The notes beneath the pieces are model-generated. The model had not been told where the DNA came from. It did not search any database and saw only the letters and a program-made list of their open reading frames with translations. A DNA stretch of 64,000 nt, taken from assembly GCF_004684345.1 (NCBI RefSeq), contig NZ_CP038469.1:496001-560000 (forward strand), in the 5' to 3' direction. Source of the stretch: Citrobacter tructae (GTDB taxonomy: Bacteria; Pseudomonadota; Gammaproteobacteria; Enterobacterales; Enterobacteriaceae). Position 1 is the stretch's first letter. Each line of letters starts with the position of its first letter. Of the stretch, positions 49,118-58,769 are shown in pieces. The translations under genes and the position numbers were made by a program.

Positions 49118-51304
49118 TCAGAAGGTCAATGCGTAGTTCAGACCAAAGGTGCGACCACGTCCTTTGTACTCATACAGCGACGGGCTGCCATAGGTAGGGC
49201 TGTAAAGCAGTGGTGCACGTTGTCCCCACAGCGTGGTGTACTCTTCATCCAGCAGGTTTTCCACGCTGAAGGTCAGTTTACCCAGCGGAAGTTGATAGCT
49301 GCCAATAAAGTCCATGGTGTTGTATCCGTCCAGCTTGTTGCCGCTGGCATCGCTCAGGTCGAAGGTTTGCTGACTCTGCACACGTAGCGACCAGGGCTCA
49401 GGCGCCCAGCCAACCCAGGCGGTCGCTTTTGACGGTGAGGCCAGCGTGACATCCCATTTCTGCCATTTTCCGTTTTGCTTCACTTCTGATTTTATAATGT
49501 TGAAGTTGCTTCCCACACTCCAGTCGGTATCAGCGATGAAGTAATCTACCGCACCTTCGAGACCATAAATCCGGCGATCGTCGGGTTGTACGTTAATGGT
49601 CATATCGCTGCGGTTAATGACGATCGATTTATCTGAGGTTGAGTAATAGGCCGCCAGTTGTGTGCGCAGGCTATCACCGGTATAGCGCCATCCCAGTTCG
49701 AAGGAGTTAACTTTAATACCTTCCAGTCGTGAATCTGCAACGTTAACGCTGCGCTGGAGCTGGTAACGATCTCCGACCAGTGCATAAGTGCCATTACCGT
49801 AGTATTTGCCCGGATCGGGGAGTTCCACCCCCTGAGAAAAGTTAAACCACGTCTGCTGACGGTCGGTCAGGTGGGCGAGGATCCCGGCATTAAACAGGAG
49901 GTTATCGTAATCGGTTTTCCCGCCCGGGATCGCATCGGCGGAGTTTGCCAGTCCGTTAGCAATCCCTTGTTGCTGTGCGTAACCGACGAAGTCATCAACC
50001 CGATTTTCAGTCCATTGATAGCGAATCCCGGCGCTAAGCGTGAAGATGTCATTGATGTCATAACTGTTTTGCAAGAAAGGTGCGAAGTTGGTGATGCTGT
50101 ATCCAGGGTAGCGCCCGGTGGTGTAAGCGGTGCGGTTATCCATGCCACCAGAAGGCAGGGAATAGGCCAGATCAAAGAATTTCTGATTGGAATCGAAGGT
50201 TTCGTGATCGGCATCGATGCCCCAGGTGAGCTCCCAGTTATCCATCAACTGACTGTTGAGGGTAATTTTGGCACCAAACTGATCGGTGTCTTGCTGTGAT
50301 GCAGAAAAACTGGTGACCTTGCCTTTGCTCAGAGTAGGGAAGGGGTAAAAGGTCAGCGATTCATCACGGTAATATATCTGGCTGACTAAATTCTGGCCGA
50401 AGAAATTCGCATCCGAATATTGTAGGCTAATAAGATGACGTTCTGTACCGGGAATACGATCTGAATTCAGACCGTTGCTGGTATACGCTTTACCCGTTCC
50501 CGTAACGGCCGACATATTCTCGCCCAGATCTAATCCGTAATCCTCATCGCCCTGACTTTTATAGTACTGGGTCACCAGCTGCAGTTGACGGTTGTCATCA
50601 AGCTCAATCGTCCCGGTGCCCATGACGTCCAGACGGTCAGAGTGCTGCAGGCCAGTTTGAGTGTTATCCAGCATTAAGGCATCGTTGTTGCCATCGTACC
50701 AGCCCCCAAATCGTTGATAAGCAACAGACATACGCCCGGATGCGCGATCGGTTCCTCCGCTGACGGCTACGGCAACCCGTTCATCATGATCGTTGCTGTT
50801 GTTGAACCCGCTTTTACTGCCCAGTTCAAGTTCAACTTCACGTTCAGGTTGGCCTTTTTTGGTGACGATATTAATTAACCCACCGGTACTCCCGCCGCCA
50901 TACAGCGAGGTTGCGCCTGAGATAACCTCGATGTGCGCAATATTAAACGGGTCAATGGAATCCAGCTGGCGGCTGTCGGTACGCGAGGAGTTGAGACGCA
51001 CGCCGTCGATCAGCACAACGATCGCGCGACCGCGCATGTTCATTCCATAGTTGGTGCGTCCCTGGCTGCTGACATCAATACCGGGGATCAACTGAGCCAG
51101 TACGTCCTTAAACTCTTTACCGCCCTGAACCTGCTGCTCAATCTCCGTGCCTTCAATAACCCAGGTAGTTTGTGCCATTTCTGCCACGGTGCGCTGGCTG
51201 CGGTTGGCACTGACGATAAGATCGTCTTCCTCTGCCGCCATTGCCGGAAGGGTTAAGGACAATAAGAGGGGATTGAGCACCCAAAGACGCTTATTCATTC
51301 GCAT
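49118..51304 (-). CDS. TonB-dependent siderophore receptor, IutA-like
   Basis: This 728-residue outer-membrane receptor is clearly similar to the aerobactin receptor IutA over its length: signal peptide (about 23 residues), TonB box DDLIVSA, NRSQRTVAEMAQTTWVIEG, VLIDGVRLNSSRTDSRQLDS in the plug, and a barrel ending GLNYALTF. It diverges enough that the ligand could be aerobactin or a related citrate-hydroxamate siderophore. No iucABCD synthesis genes are nearby, so it would use xenosiderophores. The gene is inserted between ycfJ and comR relative to E. coli K-12. Confidence 0.87.
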   Translation of the reverse strand: MRMNKRLWVLNPLLLSLTLPAMAAEEDDLIVSANRSQRTVAEMAQTTWVIEGTEIEQQVQGGKEFKDVLAQLIPGIDVSSQGRTNYGMNMRGRAIVVLIDGVRLNSSRTDSRQLDSIDPFNIAHIEVISGATSLYGGGSTGGLINIVTKKGQPEREVELELGSKSGFNNSNDHDERVAVAVSGGTDRASGRMSVAYQRFGGWYDGNNDALMLDNTQTGLQHSDRLDVMGTGTIELDDNRQLQLVTQYYKSQGDEDYGLDLGENMSAVTGTGKAYTSNGLNSDRIPGTERHLISLQYSDANFFGQNLVSQIYYRDESLTFYPFPTLSKGKVTSFSASQQDTDQFGAKITLNSQLMDNWELTWGIDADHETFDSNQKFFDLAYSLPSGGMDNRTAYTTGRYPGYSITNFAPFLQNSYDINDIFTLSAGIRYQWTENRVDDFVGYAQQQGIANGLANSADAIPGGKTDYDNLLFNAGILAHLTDRQQTWFNFSQGVELPDPGKYYGNGTYALVGDRYQLQRSVNVADSRLEGIKVNSFELGWRYTGDSLRTQLAAYYSTSDKSIVINRSDMTINVQPDDRRIYGLEGAVDYFIADTDWSVGSNFNIIKSEVKQNGKWQKWDVTLASPSKATAWVGWAPEPWSLRVQSQQTFDLSDASGNKLDGYNTMDFIGSYQLPLGKLTFSVENLLDEEYTTLWGQRAPLLYSPTYGSPSLYEYKGRGRTFGLNYALTF

Positions 51305-51399
51305 TCCTTTTAAAAAGAGTCGGTCTGTTTTTGTTATTACGGCGCAGAAACCGAGTGTTACATTGGGAAACAGATGTTAAAACAAACGCGAATATTGCT

Positions 51400-51418
51400 G
51401 ATAACGATTGTGATTATC
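51400..51418 (-). promoter_or_regulatory. Fur box upstream of the iutA-like gene
   Basis: GATAACGATTGTGATTATC matches the Fur consensus at 15 of 19 positions with both GATAA and TTATC ends intact. It lies 96 bases before the receptor start, indicating iron repression. Confidence 0.78.
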
Positions 51419-51546
51419 AATTGTTTTTACAAAAATGCAGCATTAAGCTCATGAAAACAATGATGAATGTAGGGGCATTCTGAGGGGATCGGGAGCGCGA
51501 TAAACTCCCGATAATAGAAGTGATGAAAGGTTGTAACGGTAACGCG

Positions 51547-52182
51547 TTACTCTTTGAGCAGTTCAGGCCACAGACGCAGCGTGGTGCGGGTTATCCGCAT
51601 CAGTTTCTCGAACGTAGCCCCTTCGCGGGCGCTGATCGACATTCCTTGCAAAATACAGCTCAGAAATTCGGCCAGTTTCTGCGGATCGCAATGAGCTGGA
51701 ATTTCACCATGTTCCTGGCGTTGGCGAAGAAACTGGGTCAGCGTTTGTTCCTGCATGGCATGACGGGATTTCACCGTGTGCGCAATATCACGAGAAGAGG
51801 CGGCAAGCGTTGCGGAGGTATTAATCATAAAACATCCCGCTGGCGTGTCCTTGCTAGTGAAGCAGGTTGCGATTGCTGTGAAATAGTCTTCCAGTGCGGA
51901 GAGGAGACTTTTTTCTTCGCAAAAAAGTTGGGCTTCGTGTTTTGCGGCGAAGCGGCTGATGTAGCGATCCAGCACGGCACGAAATAAACCTTCCTTATTG
52001 GTGAATTCCGCATACAGCGTTGGCGCTTTAGCGCCGGTCGCCTCCACGAGATCGGCGAGCGATGTCGCTTCATATCCGTGTTGCCAGAAGAGTGTCATGG
52101 CCTTATCAAGCGCGGCTTCCCTGTCGAACACTTTTGGTCGGCCACGGCTTTTTTTTGCACAACCTGTCGTTTCAGTTGTCAT
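51547..52182 (-). CDS. comR: TetR-family repressor ComR
   Basis: ComR is the copper-responsive repressor of bhsA (comC). The ATG at 52182 gives 211 residues starting MTTETTGCAKKSRGRPKVFD, close to E. coli ComR (YcfQ); the frame is open upstream to 52257 without support. The N-terminal helix-turn-helix is ATSLADLVEATGAKAPTLYAEF (about residues 38-58), and the C-terminal ligand domain is conserved. It is divergent from bhsA, with the likely operator between them. Confidence 0.93.
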   Translation of the reverse strand: MTTETTGCAKKSRGRPKVFDREAALDKAMTLFWQHGYEATSLADLVEATGAKAPTLYAEFTNKEGLFRAVLDRYISRFAAKHEAQLFCEEKSLLSALEDYFTAIATCFTSKDTPAGCFMINTSATLAASSRDIAHTVKSRHAMQEQTLTQFLRQRQEHGEIPAHCDPQKLAEFLSCILQGMSISAREGATFEKLMRITRTTLRLWPELLKE

Positions 52183-52309
52183 GGTGCCGTCGTACCTGGT
52201 TGGGTTTATTGAACAATCATTATAAAAATATTCTCCCTTACTCTCCAGTGTAATCACGATAAAAATAATTTATTGCTATTGATATGAAAAATAAGACCTT
52301 TGTATTTTA

Positions 52310-52325
52310 TATAATGATCGTTATA
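52310..52325. promoter_or_regulatory. Candidate ComR operator
   Basis: TATAATGATCGTTATA is a 16-base near-perfect palindrome (arms TATAA / TTATA around TGATCG) in the comR-bhsA divergent region. A similar AACAATCATTATA half lies near 52210. TetR-family operators are of this size and symmetry, and ComR is known to bind upstream of bhsA. Assignment is inference. Confidence 0.55.
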
Positions 52326-52424
52326 AAAAAATATTGACGTGTGACCTGGATCACATCTATCATTTACCTATCGATCGTTAAGTTAATCTTTTCGACACAC
52401 ATTCATCTGCACAAGGTCACTATT

Positions 52425-52682
52425 ATGAAAAACGTAAAAACGCTGCTGCTTGCTACTGTTCTGAGTTCACTTTCATTTGCCAGCTTTGCTGCTGTAGAAG
52501 TTCAGGCAACGCCTGCGGGCCAACAGAAGGTGGGGATTATCTCTGCGAATGCGGGGACTAACTTAGGTTCTCTGGAAGAACAGTTGGCCCAGAAAGCGGA
52601 TGAAATGGGGGCGAAGTCGTTCCGTATTACCTCTGTAACTGGTCCTAATACCCTCCATGGGACAGCAGTCATCTACAAATAA
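52425..52682 (+). CDS. bhsA: BhsA (ComC, YcfR), DUF1471 stress/copper protein
   Basis: This 85-residue protein has a cleavable signal peptide (about residues 1-22, ending SFAAVEV) and a DUF1471 domain. It is nearly identical to E. coli BhsA in the mature part (SANAGTNLGSLEEQLAQKAD, SFRITSVTGPNTLHGTAVIYK). It alters outer-membrane permeability to copper and affects biofilm and multiple-stress survival. The ATG at 52425 is preceded by CAAGGTCAC. It is probably controlled by ComR from the adjacent gene. Confidence 0.95.
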   Translation: MKNVKTLLLATVLSSLSFASFAAVEVQATPAGQQKVGIISANAGTNLGSLEEQLAQKADEMGAKSFRITSVTGPNTLHGTAVIYK

Positions 52683-52720
52683 GTTTTAACCCATCGCAAT
52701 GCCACTGCGAGTTAAATAAA

Positions 52721-52757
52721 AACCCCCGCTAGAAAAAATCTAGCGGGGTTTTTTTAT
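52721..52757. terminator. Bidirectional terminator between bhsA and ldtC
   Basis: A stem of AACCCCCGCTAGA with TCTAGCGGGGTT (one bulge) and a five-A loop has T runs on the plus strand and A-derived T runs on the minus strand. It can end both convergent genes. Confidence 0.9.
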
Positions 52758-52767
52758 GGTATGACTT

Positions 52768-53739
52768 TTACAGTGACTGCTGGCTGACGTCGTGATGACG
52801 CGTCACATCTACGGGCATCCCGGAGCGCATTTCCATCGCGTGTTCCATGACGGAGACATCCGTTTGCGCGGCATTTTTAAACGTCTGCATTGACGCGTTG
52901 AGTACGATCGGCAGCACCTGCGGATCGTCATCAATATTTTCTGACAGCGGCTGGTGCACTTCTACCAGCCGCACGCCGTTGGGTTCAACAGAGGCTTTGA
53001 TTGGCGTGTTGATAATATTAACTCTGGTGCCTGGCGTGACCTGGCGGAATAAGGTCTCAATGTCACTGTCGCGCAGGCGAATACAGCCAGAACTGACGCG
53101 CATTCCAATGCCAAAATCAGCATTAGTTCCGTGCAGCAGGTACACGCCGCCGTAAGCCGCTAAGCGAATGGCATGATGACCCATCGGATTTTCCGGTCCA
53201 GCAGGCACTACGGCTGGCAGGTCTATACCATTGGCTTTATAACGGGCGCGGATGTTGGCCGTTGGCGTCCATGTCGGGTTGGCGCGTTTATCAGAGATAG
53301 TGGTTACCATGGTGGGTGTCAGAGTATCTCCACCCAGTTGACCAATCCCAATTGGATACACGGTCACCGAATTTTTTCCCGGGTGATAGTAGTACAGACG
53401 CAGTTCGGCGAGGTTAATCACAATCCCTTCACGCGGTGCATCCGGCAGCAGGGTTTGCAGCGGAATGGTTAACACGCTGCCCGCTCTTGGCACGAAAGGG
53501 TCGACGCCGGGGTTAGCCTGTAGCAGTGCTAGAAAACCCACATTGTATTTTTTCGCAATGGCTTCCAGTGAACCACCGTTGTCTTCGACAACGTGAACGG
53601 TATTTTCACCTACCAACCTGCTTCCTGGCGGAGGTAGCGGCCAGGTGTTTGCCTGGGCCGGTAGCGCCAGAGCAAGAGACGCGGCAAGCGTAAAGAACGA
53701 CAGCCAGCGAGAGAGTTGTTTATTGTTTAACATCACCAT
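52768..53739 (-). CDS. ldtC: L,D-transpeptidase LdtC (YcfS)
   Basis: This 323-residue periplasmic L,D-transpeptidase is the second in the window. The signal peptide ends near LPAQANTWP, a LysM-like segment follows (about 45-95), then the YkuD domain with HGTNADFGIG and the catalytic cysteine in SSGCIRLRDSD. With ErfK and YbiS it attaches Braun lipoprotein to peptidoglycan. A second ATG two codons in (53733) is an equally good start. Confidence 0.95.
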   Translation of the reverse strand: MVMLNNKQLSRWLSFFTLAASLALALPAQANTWPLPPPGSRLVGENTVHVVEDNGGSLEAIAKKYNVGFLALLQANPGVDPFVPRAGSVLTIPLQTLLPDAPREGIVINLAELRLYYYHPGKNSVTVYPIGIGQLGGDTLTPTMVTTISDKRANPTWTPTANIRARYKANGIDLPAVVPAGPENPMGHHAIRLAAYGGVYLLHGTNADFGIGMRVSSGCIRLRDSDIETLFRQVTPGTRVNIINTPIKASVEPNGVRLVEVHQPLSENIDDDPQVLPIVLNASMQTFKNAAQTDVSVMEHAMEMRSGMPVDVTRHHDVSQQSL

Positions 53740-53881
53740 AAATCCATTGTTTTTACATGGTTTTTATCATGTGAAAGTAAACGGGAATTATGGCGGTTTG
53801 CTGTGTCGGGAAGTGCAGGGAAGTGCAAAGAGTTTGTAAATTCATCAGCCGGGTGAGTATTACCCTCACCCGGCTTGATGG

Positions 53882-56800
53882 TTATGCCACGGCGTTTTCT
53901 TCCAGCTGGCGCATAAACTGACGCACCCACTCTATACGCTTTTTACGATCGGCCAGATCCTGGATGAACTTCAGGCGAGTTGGACCGTCCAGGCGGAAGC
54001 GCTGCGGTTGTTTTTGTAGCAAACCAATCAGCCATACCGGGTTGACGTGGTTTTTCTCAGCAAACTCAACGGTACCGCCTTTCTCATTGCCTTCGAGTTT
54101 CCTGATCCCCAGTTTCTGCGCCTGCTGGCGCAAACGAGCAATATCCAGCAGCGTACGGGCCGGATCGGGGAGCAGGCCAAAGCGGTCGATCAGCTCGACT
54201 TTGATCTCTTCCAGTTCGTTTTCGCCCTTCGCACTGGCAATACGTTTATAGAACGACAGCCGCGTGTTCACATCGGGAATGAAATCATCCGGCAGTAGTG
54301 AGGGCATGCGTAGTTCCACTTCGGTTTGTTGACTGGTGAGATCTTCCAGCGACGGTTCACGCCCTTCCTTGAGTGCGTCCACCGCGTTCTCCAGCAGCTC
54401 CATATACAGCGAGAAGCCGATAGTTTCCATTGAACCGCTCTGGTCTTCTCCCAGCAACTCGCCCGCACCGCGAATCTCGAGGTCGTGGGTTGCCAGCGCG
54501 AAGCCCGCGCCCAAATCTTCCAGCGAAGCGATGGCTTCGAGGCGTTTTTGCGCATCGGTGGTCATGGCTTTCGGGTGCGGCGTCAGCAGCCAGGCGTAGG
54601 CCTGGTGATGCGAGCGTCCCACGCGACCGCGCAGCTGGTGTAGCTGTGCCAGACCGAAATGGTCTGCACGTTCGATGATAATCGTGTTAGCGGTCGGGAT
54701 GTCGATCCCGGTTTCGATAATGGTGGTACACACCAGCACGTTAAAACGCTGATGGTGGAAATCGTTCATCACGCGTTCCAGTTCGCGCTCGCGCATCTGG
54801 CCGTGTCCGATGGCAATACGCGCTTCCGGCACCAGTTCCGCTAATCTGTCAGCGGTTTTCTGGATGTTCTCAACGTCGTTGAACAGGTAATAGACCTGAC
54901 CACCACGCAACACTTCACGCAGGATCGCCTCACGCACCACCAGATTGTCGTATTCGCGCACAAAGGTTTTAACCGCGAGACGACGGGCGGGCGGAGTCGC
55001 GATGATCGACAGATCGCGCATACCGCTCATTGCCATATTCAGCGTACGTGGAATTGGCGTTGCTGTCAGCGTCAGAATATCGACGTCAGCGCGCATCGCC
55101 TTGATACGCTCTTTATGGCGTACGCCGAAGCGGTGCTCTTCATCGACAATCAGCAGACCGAGATCTTTAAGCTTCACATCGCTTTGCAGTAGCTTGTGGG
55201 TACCGATAAGAATATCGATTTTACCTTCGGCGACCTGCTCCAGGATCTGCGCTTGCTCTTTGGCGCTCCGAAAACGAGATAACATCTCAATGCGTACTGG
55301 CCAGTTGGCAAAGCGGTCGCGGAAATTGTCGAAGTGCTGCTGAGCGAGCAGAGTGGTCGGTACCAGTACGGCGACCTGCTTGTGGTTCTCGACGGCGAGG
55401 AAGGCGGCGCGCATAGCCACTTCGGTTTTACCGAAGCCAACGTCGCCGCAAACCAGCCGGTCCATCGCCAGCGGCTGACACATATCGCTGAGCACCGCGT
55501 TAATAGCCTGCGCCTGATCGGGCGTGGTTTCAAACGGGAAGCTGTCGCAAAACAGCTGGTACTGCTCGCGATCGTGCTTAAAGGCAAACCCTTCTTTCGC
55601 CGCGCGCTGGGCGTAGATATCCAGCAGTTCTGCTGCTACATCGCGCACTTTTTCGGCCGCTTTTTGCCGCGCGCGCGACCAAGCATCACCGCCGAGTTTA
55701 TGCAGTGGCGCGTTTTCTTCTGCACCACCAGCGTAGCGGCTGATCAAATGTAATGACGACACCGGCACATACAGTTTGGCGTCGTTGGCATAGGTGAGCA
55801 TCAGGTATTCGCCCGTAATGCCACCGGCCTCCAGTGTGGTCATGCCAGCGTAGCGACCTACGCCGTGCTCAAGATGTACGACCGGCTGACCGGGATGCAG
55901 CTCCGCCAAGTTGCGGATTAAGGTATCCGGATTGATGGTGCGGCGCGAGTCCTGACGACGGCGCGCCACGCGCTCACCGAGCAGATCGCTTTCGCAGATC
56001 AGCGCCAGATTCCGTTTGCTATCTATGAACCCGTGTTCCGCCGAACCAATCATCAGATAACGCCCGGTATCGACTGCTTCGTCGAGGCGTAAAATGCGCT
56101 TCGGTGCAATCTTGATCCGGGCAAGAAGCTCACCGAGCGCTTCGCGGCGACCTTCACTTTCTACCGAGAAAATCACCGGGCCGGTGAAGGCTTCCAGGAA
56201 TTTACGTAATGCATCCAACGGTGCTTTTTGCTGTGCCTGTACAGCGAGGTCCGGCAGCTTCTGGAAGCCCAGGTTGGTATTCGCCGCTTTTTTCGGCAGA
56301 CTCTCGGTTTTAAGCTGAACGCGCGGCCAGCGTTTAAGTTCAGAGAACAGCTCATCCACCCGCAGCCACAGTGATTCCGGTGGCAGAAGTGGACGCATTG
56401 GGTCAACGCCACGATTTTCGAAGCGTGACAGCGTATCGGTCTGAAAGCGCTCGGCGCTGGTCTCTAAATCGCCGGTATTCACCAGCAACGTATTGGCCGG
56501 GAAGTAGCTGAACAGCGGCGGCAGCGGTTCGCTGAAAAACAGCGGCTGCCAGTATTCGATCCCGGCAGGCAACGTACCTTTACTGACCTGCTGATAAATA
56601 TGTTCAGCGTCGCGTTTCACCTCAAAGGTATCGCGCCACTGGCTGCGGAACAGTTCGATAGCCGTTTTATCGGTGGGGAATTCGTGCGCAGGCAGCAGAT
56701 TAATGGCGTCGACTTCTTCCAGCGTGCGTTGGGTATCGGTGTCAAACAAACGCAAACTGTCGATTTCATCATCAAAGAAATCAAGACGGTAGGGCAGTTC

Positions 56801-57328
56801 GCTGCCCATCGGGAACAGGTCCAGCAGCGCGCCGCGCGTGGCATATTCACCGTGTTCCATGACCTGATCAACGTGGCGATAACCGGCACTTTCCAGTTGC
56901 TCACGCAGCGCGTCACGTGATAAACGCTGACCTTTTTTCATCACCAGCGCGTGACCGTGCAGATAGCTGTGTGGACACACACGCTGCATCAGCGTGTTGA
57001 CCGGTACGATCAGCACGCCACGCTGCATGGACGGCAGTTGATACAACGTGGAGAGCCGTGAGGAGATGATTTCCTGATGCGGAGAAAAACTGTCGTAAGG
57101 GAGCGTTTCCCAGTCCGCGAGGCTCATCACCATCTGGTCGGTAAACTGACGAATTTCGTCATGCAGGCGCAGGGCGTTTTGCATGTCCGGCGCGATGAGT
57201 ACTACGGGCCCCGCGTGGTGTTCGGCAATGTCTGCAACCAGCGTGGCGCAGGCGGCGCCGGTAAGTTCACCTAGCTGGCGCTGATCGCCAGCCTTTGCCG
57301 GGAGCGTATAACGATGTTGTTCAGGCAT
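53882..57328 (-). CDS. mfd: Transcription-repair coupling factor Mfd
   Basis: Mfd removes RNA polymerase stalled at lesions and recruits UvrA. The ATG at 57328 gives 1148 residues, the E. coli length (MPEQHRYTLP); the frame is open 14 codons further. Order of parts: UvrB-like N-terminal domains (to about 350), the RNA polymerase interacting domain (about 480-545, LEHGVGRYAGMTTLE), the translocase with Walker A GDVGFGKTE and DEEH box, the TRG motif region (LHQLRGRVGRS), and the C-terminal regulatory domain. Nothing appears broken. Confidence 0.97.
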   Translation of the reverse strand: MPEQHRYTLPAKAGDQRQLGELTGAACATLVADIAEHHAGPVVLIAPDMQNALRLHDEIRQFTDQMVMSLADWETLPYDSFSPHQEIISSRLSTLYQLPSMQRGVLIVPVNTLMQRVCPHSYLHGHALVMKKGQRLSRDALREQLESAGYRHVDQVMEHGEYATRGALLDLFPMGSELPYRLDFFDDEIDSLRLFDTDTQRTLEEVDAINLLPAHEFPTDKTAIELFRSQWRDTFEVKRDAEHIYQQVSKGTLPAGIEYWQPLFFSEPLPPLFSYFPANTLLVNTGDLETSAERFQTDTLSRFENRGVDPMRPLLPPESLWLRVDELFSELKRWPRVQLKTESLPKKAANTNLGFQKLPDLAVQAQQKAPLDALRKFLEAFTGPVIFSVESEGRREALGELLARIKIAPKRILRLDEAVDTGRYLMIGSAEHGFIDSKRNLALICESDLLGERVARRRQDSRRTINPDTLIRNLAELHPGQPVVHLEHGVGRYAGMTTLEAGGITGEYLMLTYANDAKLYVPVSSLHLISRYAGGAEENAPLHKLGGDAWSRARQKAAEKVRDVAAELLDIYAQRAAKEGFAFKHDREQYQLFCDSFPFETTPDQAQAINAVLSDMCQPLAMDRLVCGDVGFGKTEVAMRAAFLAVENHKQVAVLVPTTLLAQQHFDNFRDRFANWPVRIEMLSRFRSAKEQAQILEQVAEGKIDILIGTHKLLQSDVKLKDLGLLIVDEEHRFGVRHKERIKAMRADVDILTLTATPIPRTLNMAMSGMRDLSIIATPPARRLAVKTFVREYDNLVVREAILREVLRGGQVYYLFNDVENIQKTADRLAELVPEARIAIGHGQMRERELERVMNDFHHQRFNVLVCTTIIETGIDIPTANTIIIERADHFGLAQLHQLRGRVGRSHHQAYAWLLTPHPKAMTTDAQKRLEAIASLEDLGAGFALATHDLEIRGAGELLGEDQSGSMETIGFSLYMELLENAVDALKEGREPSLEDLTSQQTEVELRMPSLLPDDFIPDVNTRLSFYKRIASAKGENELEEIKVELIDRFGLLPDPARTLLDIARLRQQAQKLGIRKLEGNEKGGTVEFAEKNHVNPVWLIGLLQKQPQRFRLDGPTRLKFIQDLADRKKRIEWVRQFMRQLEENAVA

Positions 57329-57446
57329 TCGGTTGTCAGGATCTCGTTTAGATATACGTCTGATAAGCAATGAACCGTATTATCCGCAATCGTTTCTCAT
57401 AAGCAAATTGAATCGCCCCCAACGGGGGGCAAAAAGCGCGTTTGGC

Positions 57447-58508
57447 CTAGCGGGAAGCGACCAGCGGTGGTGGGGAAAAGAGCAGGTCGGCAACGGCACG
57501 TTGGGAAAACTTTCGCACTAACAGTCCGGCGAGAGTACACAACAGCAAACAGGCGAAGGGATAAATCAGCAGCAGGGTCAGTTCTGCCTGTGCAGACCAT
57601 TCGGCATGGTTGATTACGGGAATCAGCGTTAAGCTGAACAGTTCGACCAAAATTCGGTGGGTGGTGTAAATGGCGATAGTGTTAGCGCCAATCACGCTTA
57701 ATGGACTGGCAGCACACATGCCGAAACGCTGCTCAAACTGATAAAACACCTTCATTATCAGCACAATAGAGACCAGAGAAAGCAGCAGCGAAACGTTGAT
57801 CAACCACGCGATGACCGCCAGAATCACGGTAAACGAGAAAATGATCGGGTGGCGGCGCAGCGGGACCTGTTTAATCTTTGCCATCAGCGTTGTGCCAAAC
57901 CAGGCCCCGAGACTGTAATAGGCCAGATTACGAATCACGCTGTTCATTCCCCACCACGGCGTCGGGAAAAAATTGACCGCTACGCTTAGCAATACGAATA
58001 GTGCCAACAGCGGCAGCGCCCAGCGGCTGAACAGTTTGCACAGAATGAAGTAGACAATCAGCGCGTACAGATACCACAGACTGGTGCTGGCGGTCAGCAT
58101 CCCGTAGGAAAAGCCGCCGACGGAATCGGCATACGCGGCGTTAGCTGCCTGGCTCAGATCGCGTTCTGGTGCAAGCCAGCGATTGAGCATGATTAATGCC
58201 AGCCATTGCACCATACCCCACAGCACCAGTACCCAGACGATATTCCAGATCCGTTTATCCACGCAGGTCGTCCAGCCCACGCTGTCGATATATCGGCGGA
58301 TCAGATATCCAGAGATAAAGAAAAACACCGGCATGCGAAACGGTGCCAGGTAGAGGTTGAGGTAAATCCAGCACTTAGTCAGTAGTTCTGACAGCGGATG
58401 CTGAAAGGCTGTGATATGGGGATAAAAGGTAATAACTGAATGGTAAATGACCACCAAGCAAATGCATAACCCTTTGATTTGGTTGATCCATAGCTCTTTT
58501 TTATTCAT
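57447..58508 (-). CDS. ycfT: Acyltransferase-3-like inner-membrane protein YcfT
   Basis: This 353-residue integral membrane protein has about ten hydrophobic helices and the acyltransferase-3/OpgC-like fold: LWINQIKGLCICLVVIYHSV at the N-terminus with the family histidine, then FRMPVFFFISGYL. E. coli YcfT is similar in length; its substrate is unknown. A GCCCCC/GGGGGGC hairpin lies between this gene's 3' end and the mfd start. Confidence 0.88.
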   Translation of the reverse strand: MNKKELWINQIKGLCICLVVIYHSVITFYPHITAFQHPLSELLTKCWIYLNLYLAPFRMPVFFFISGYLIRRYIDSVGWTTCVDKRIWNIVWVLVLWGMVQWLALIMLNRWLAPERDLSQAANAAYADSVGGFSYGMLTASTSLWYLYALIVYFILCKLFSRWALPLLALFVLLSVAVNFFPTPWWGMNSVIRNLAYYSLGAWFGTTLMAKIKQVPLRRHPIIFSFTVILAVIAWLINVSLLLSLVSIVLIMKVFYQFEQRFGMCAASPLSVIGANTIAIYTTHRILVELFSLTLIPVINHAEWSAQAELTLLLIYPFACLLLCTLAGLLVRKFSQRAVADLLFSPPPLVASR

Positions 58509-58769
58509 TACGTCGACGTATCCGTAGTGTGAAACATAGCCTGCTATCCTGCGGATACCTGACGTCGCTGTAATGCGTAACCGTCTGCATTTTTGTTTTT
58601 TAAGATAAAGATCAGGTACAAAGGCTGATGAGTCGAGGGTTAACTTTAGCGGGTTGATTTGTTTATACTTTTAGGAATAGTGCTGACGAACACTTACGGT
58701 TCAGTCATTTACCCATTCCGCTTTCGCTTATATACTCGTGACTTTGCTAACAGCAACCAGACGGATTTC

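Noticed and set aside
57411..57440. GCCCCC/GGGGGGC hairpin between mfd and ycfT as a terminator
   Set aside because: Neither strand has a T run directly after the stem, so I do not call it an intrinsic terminator.
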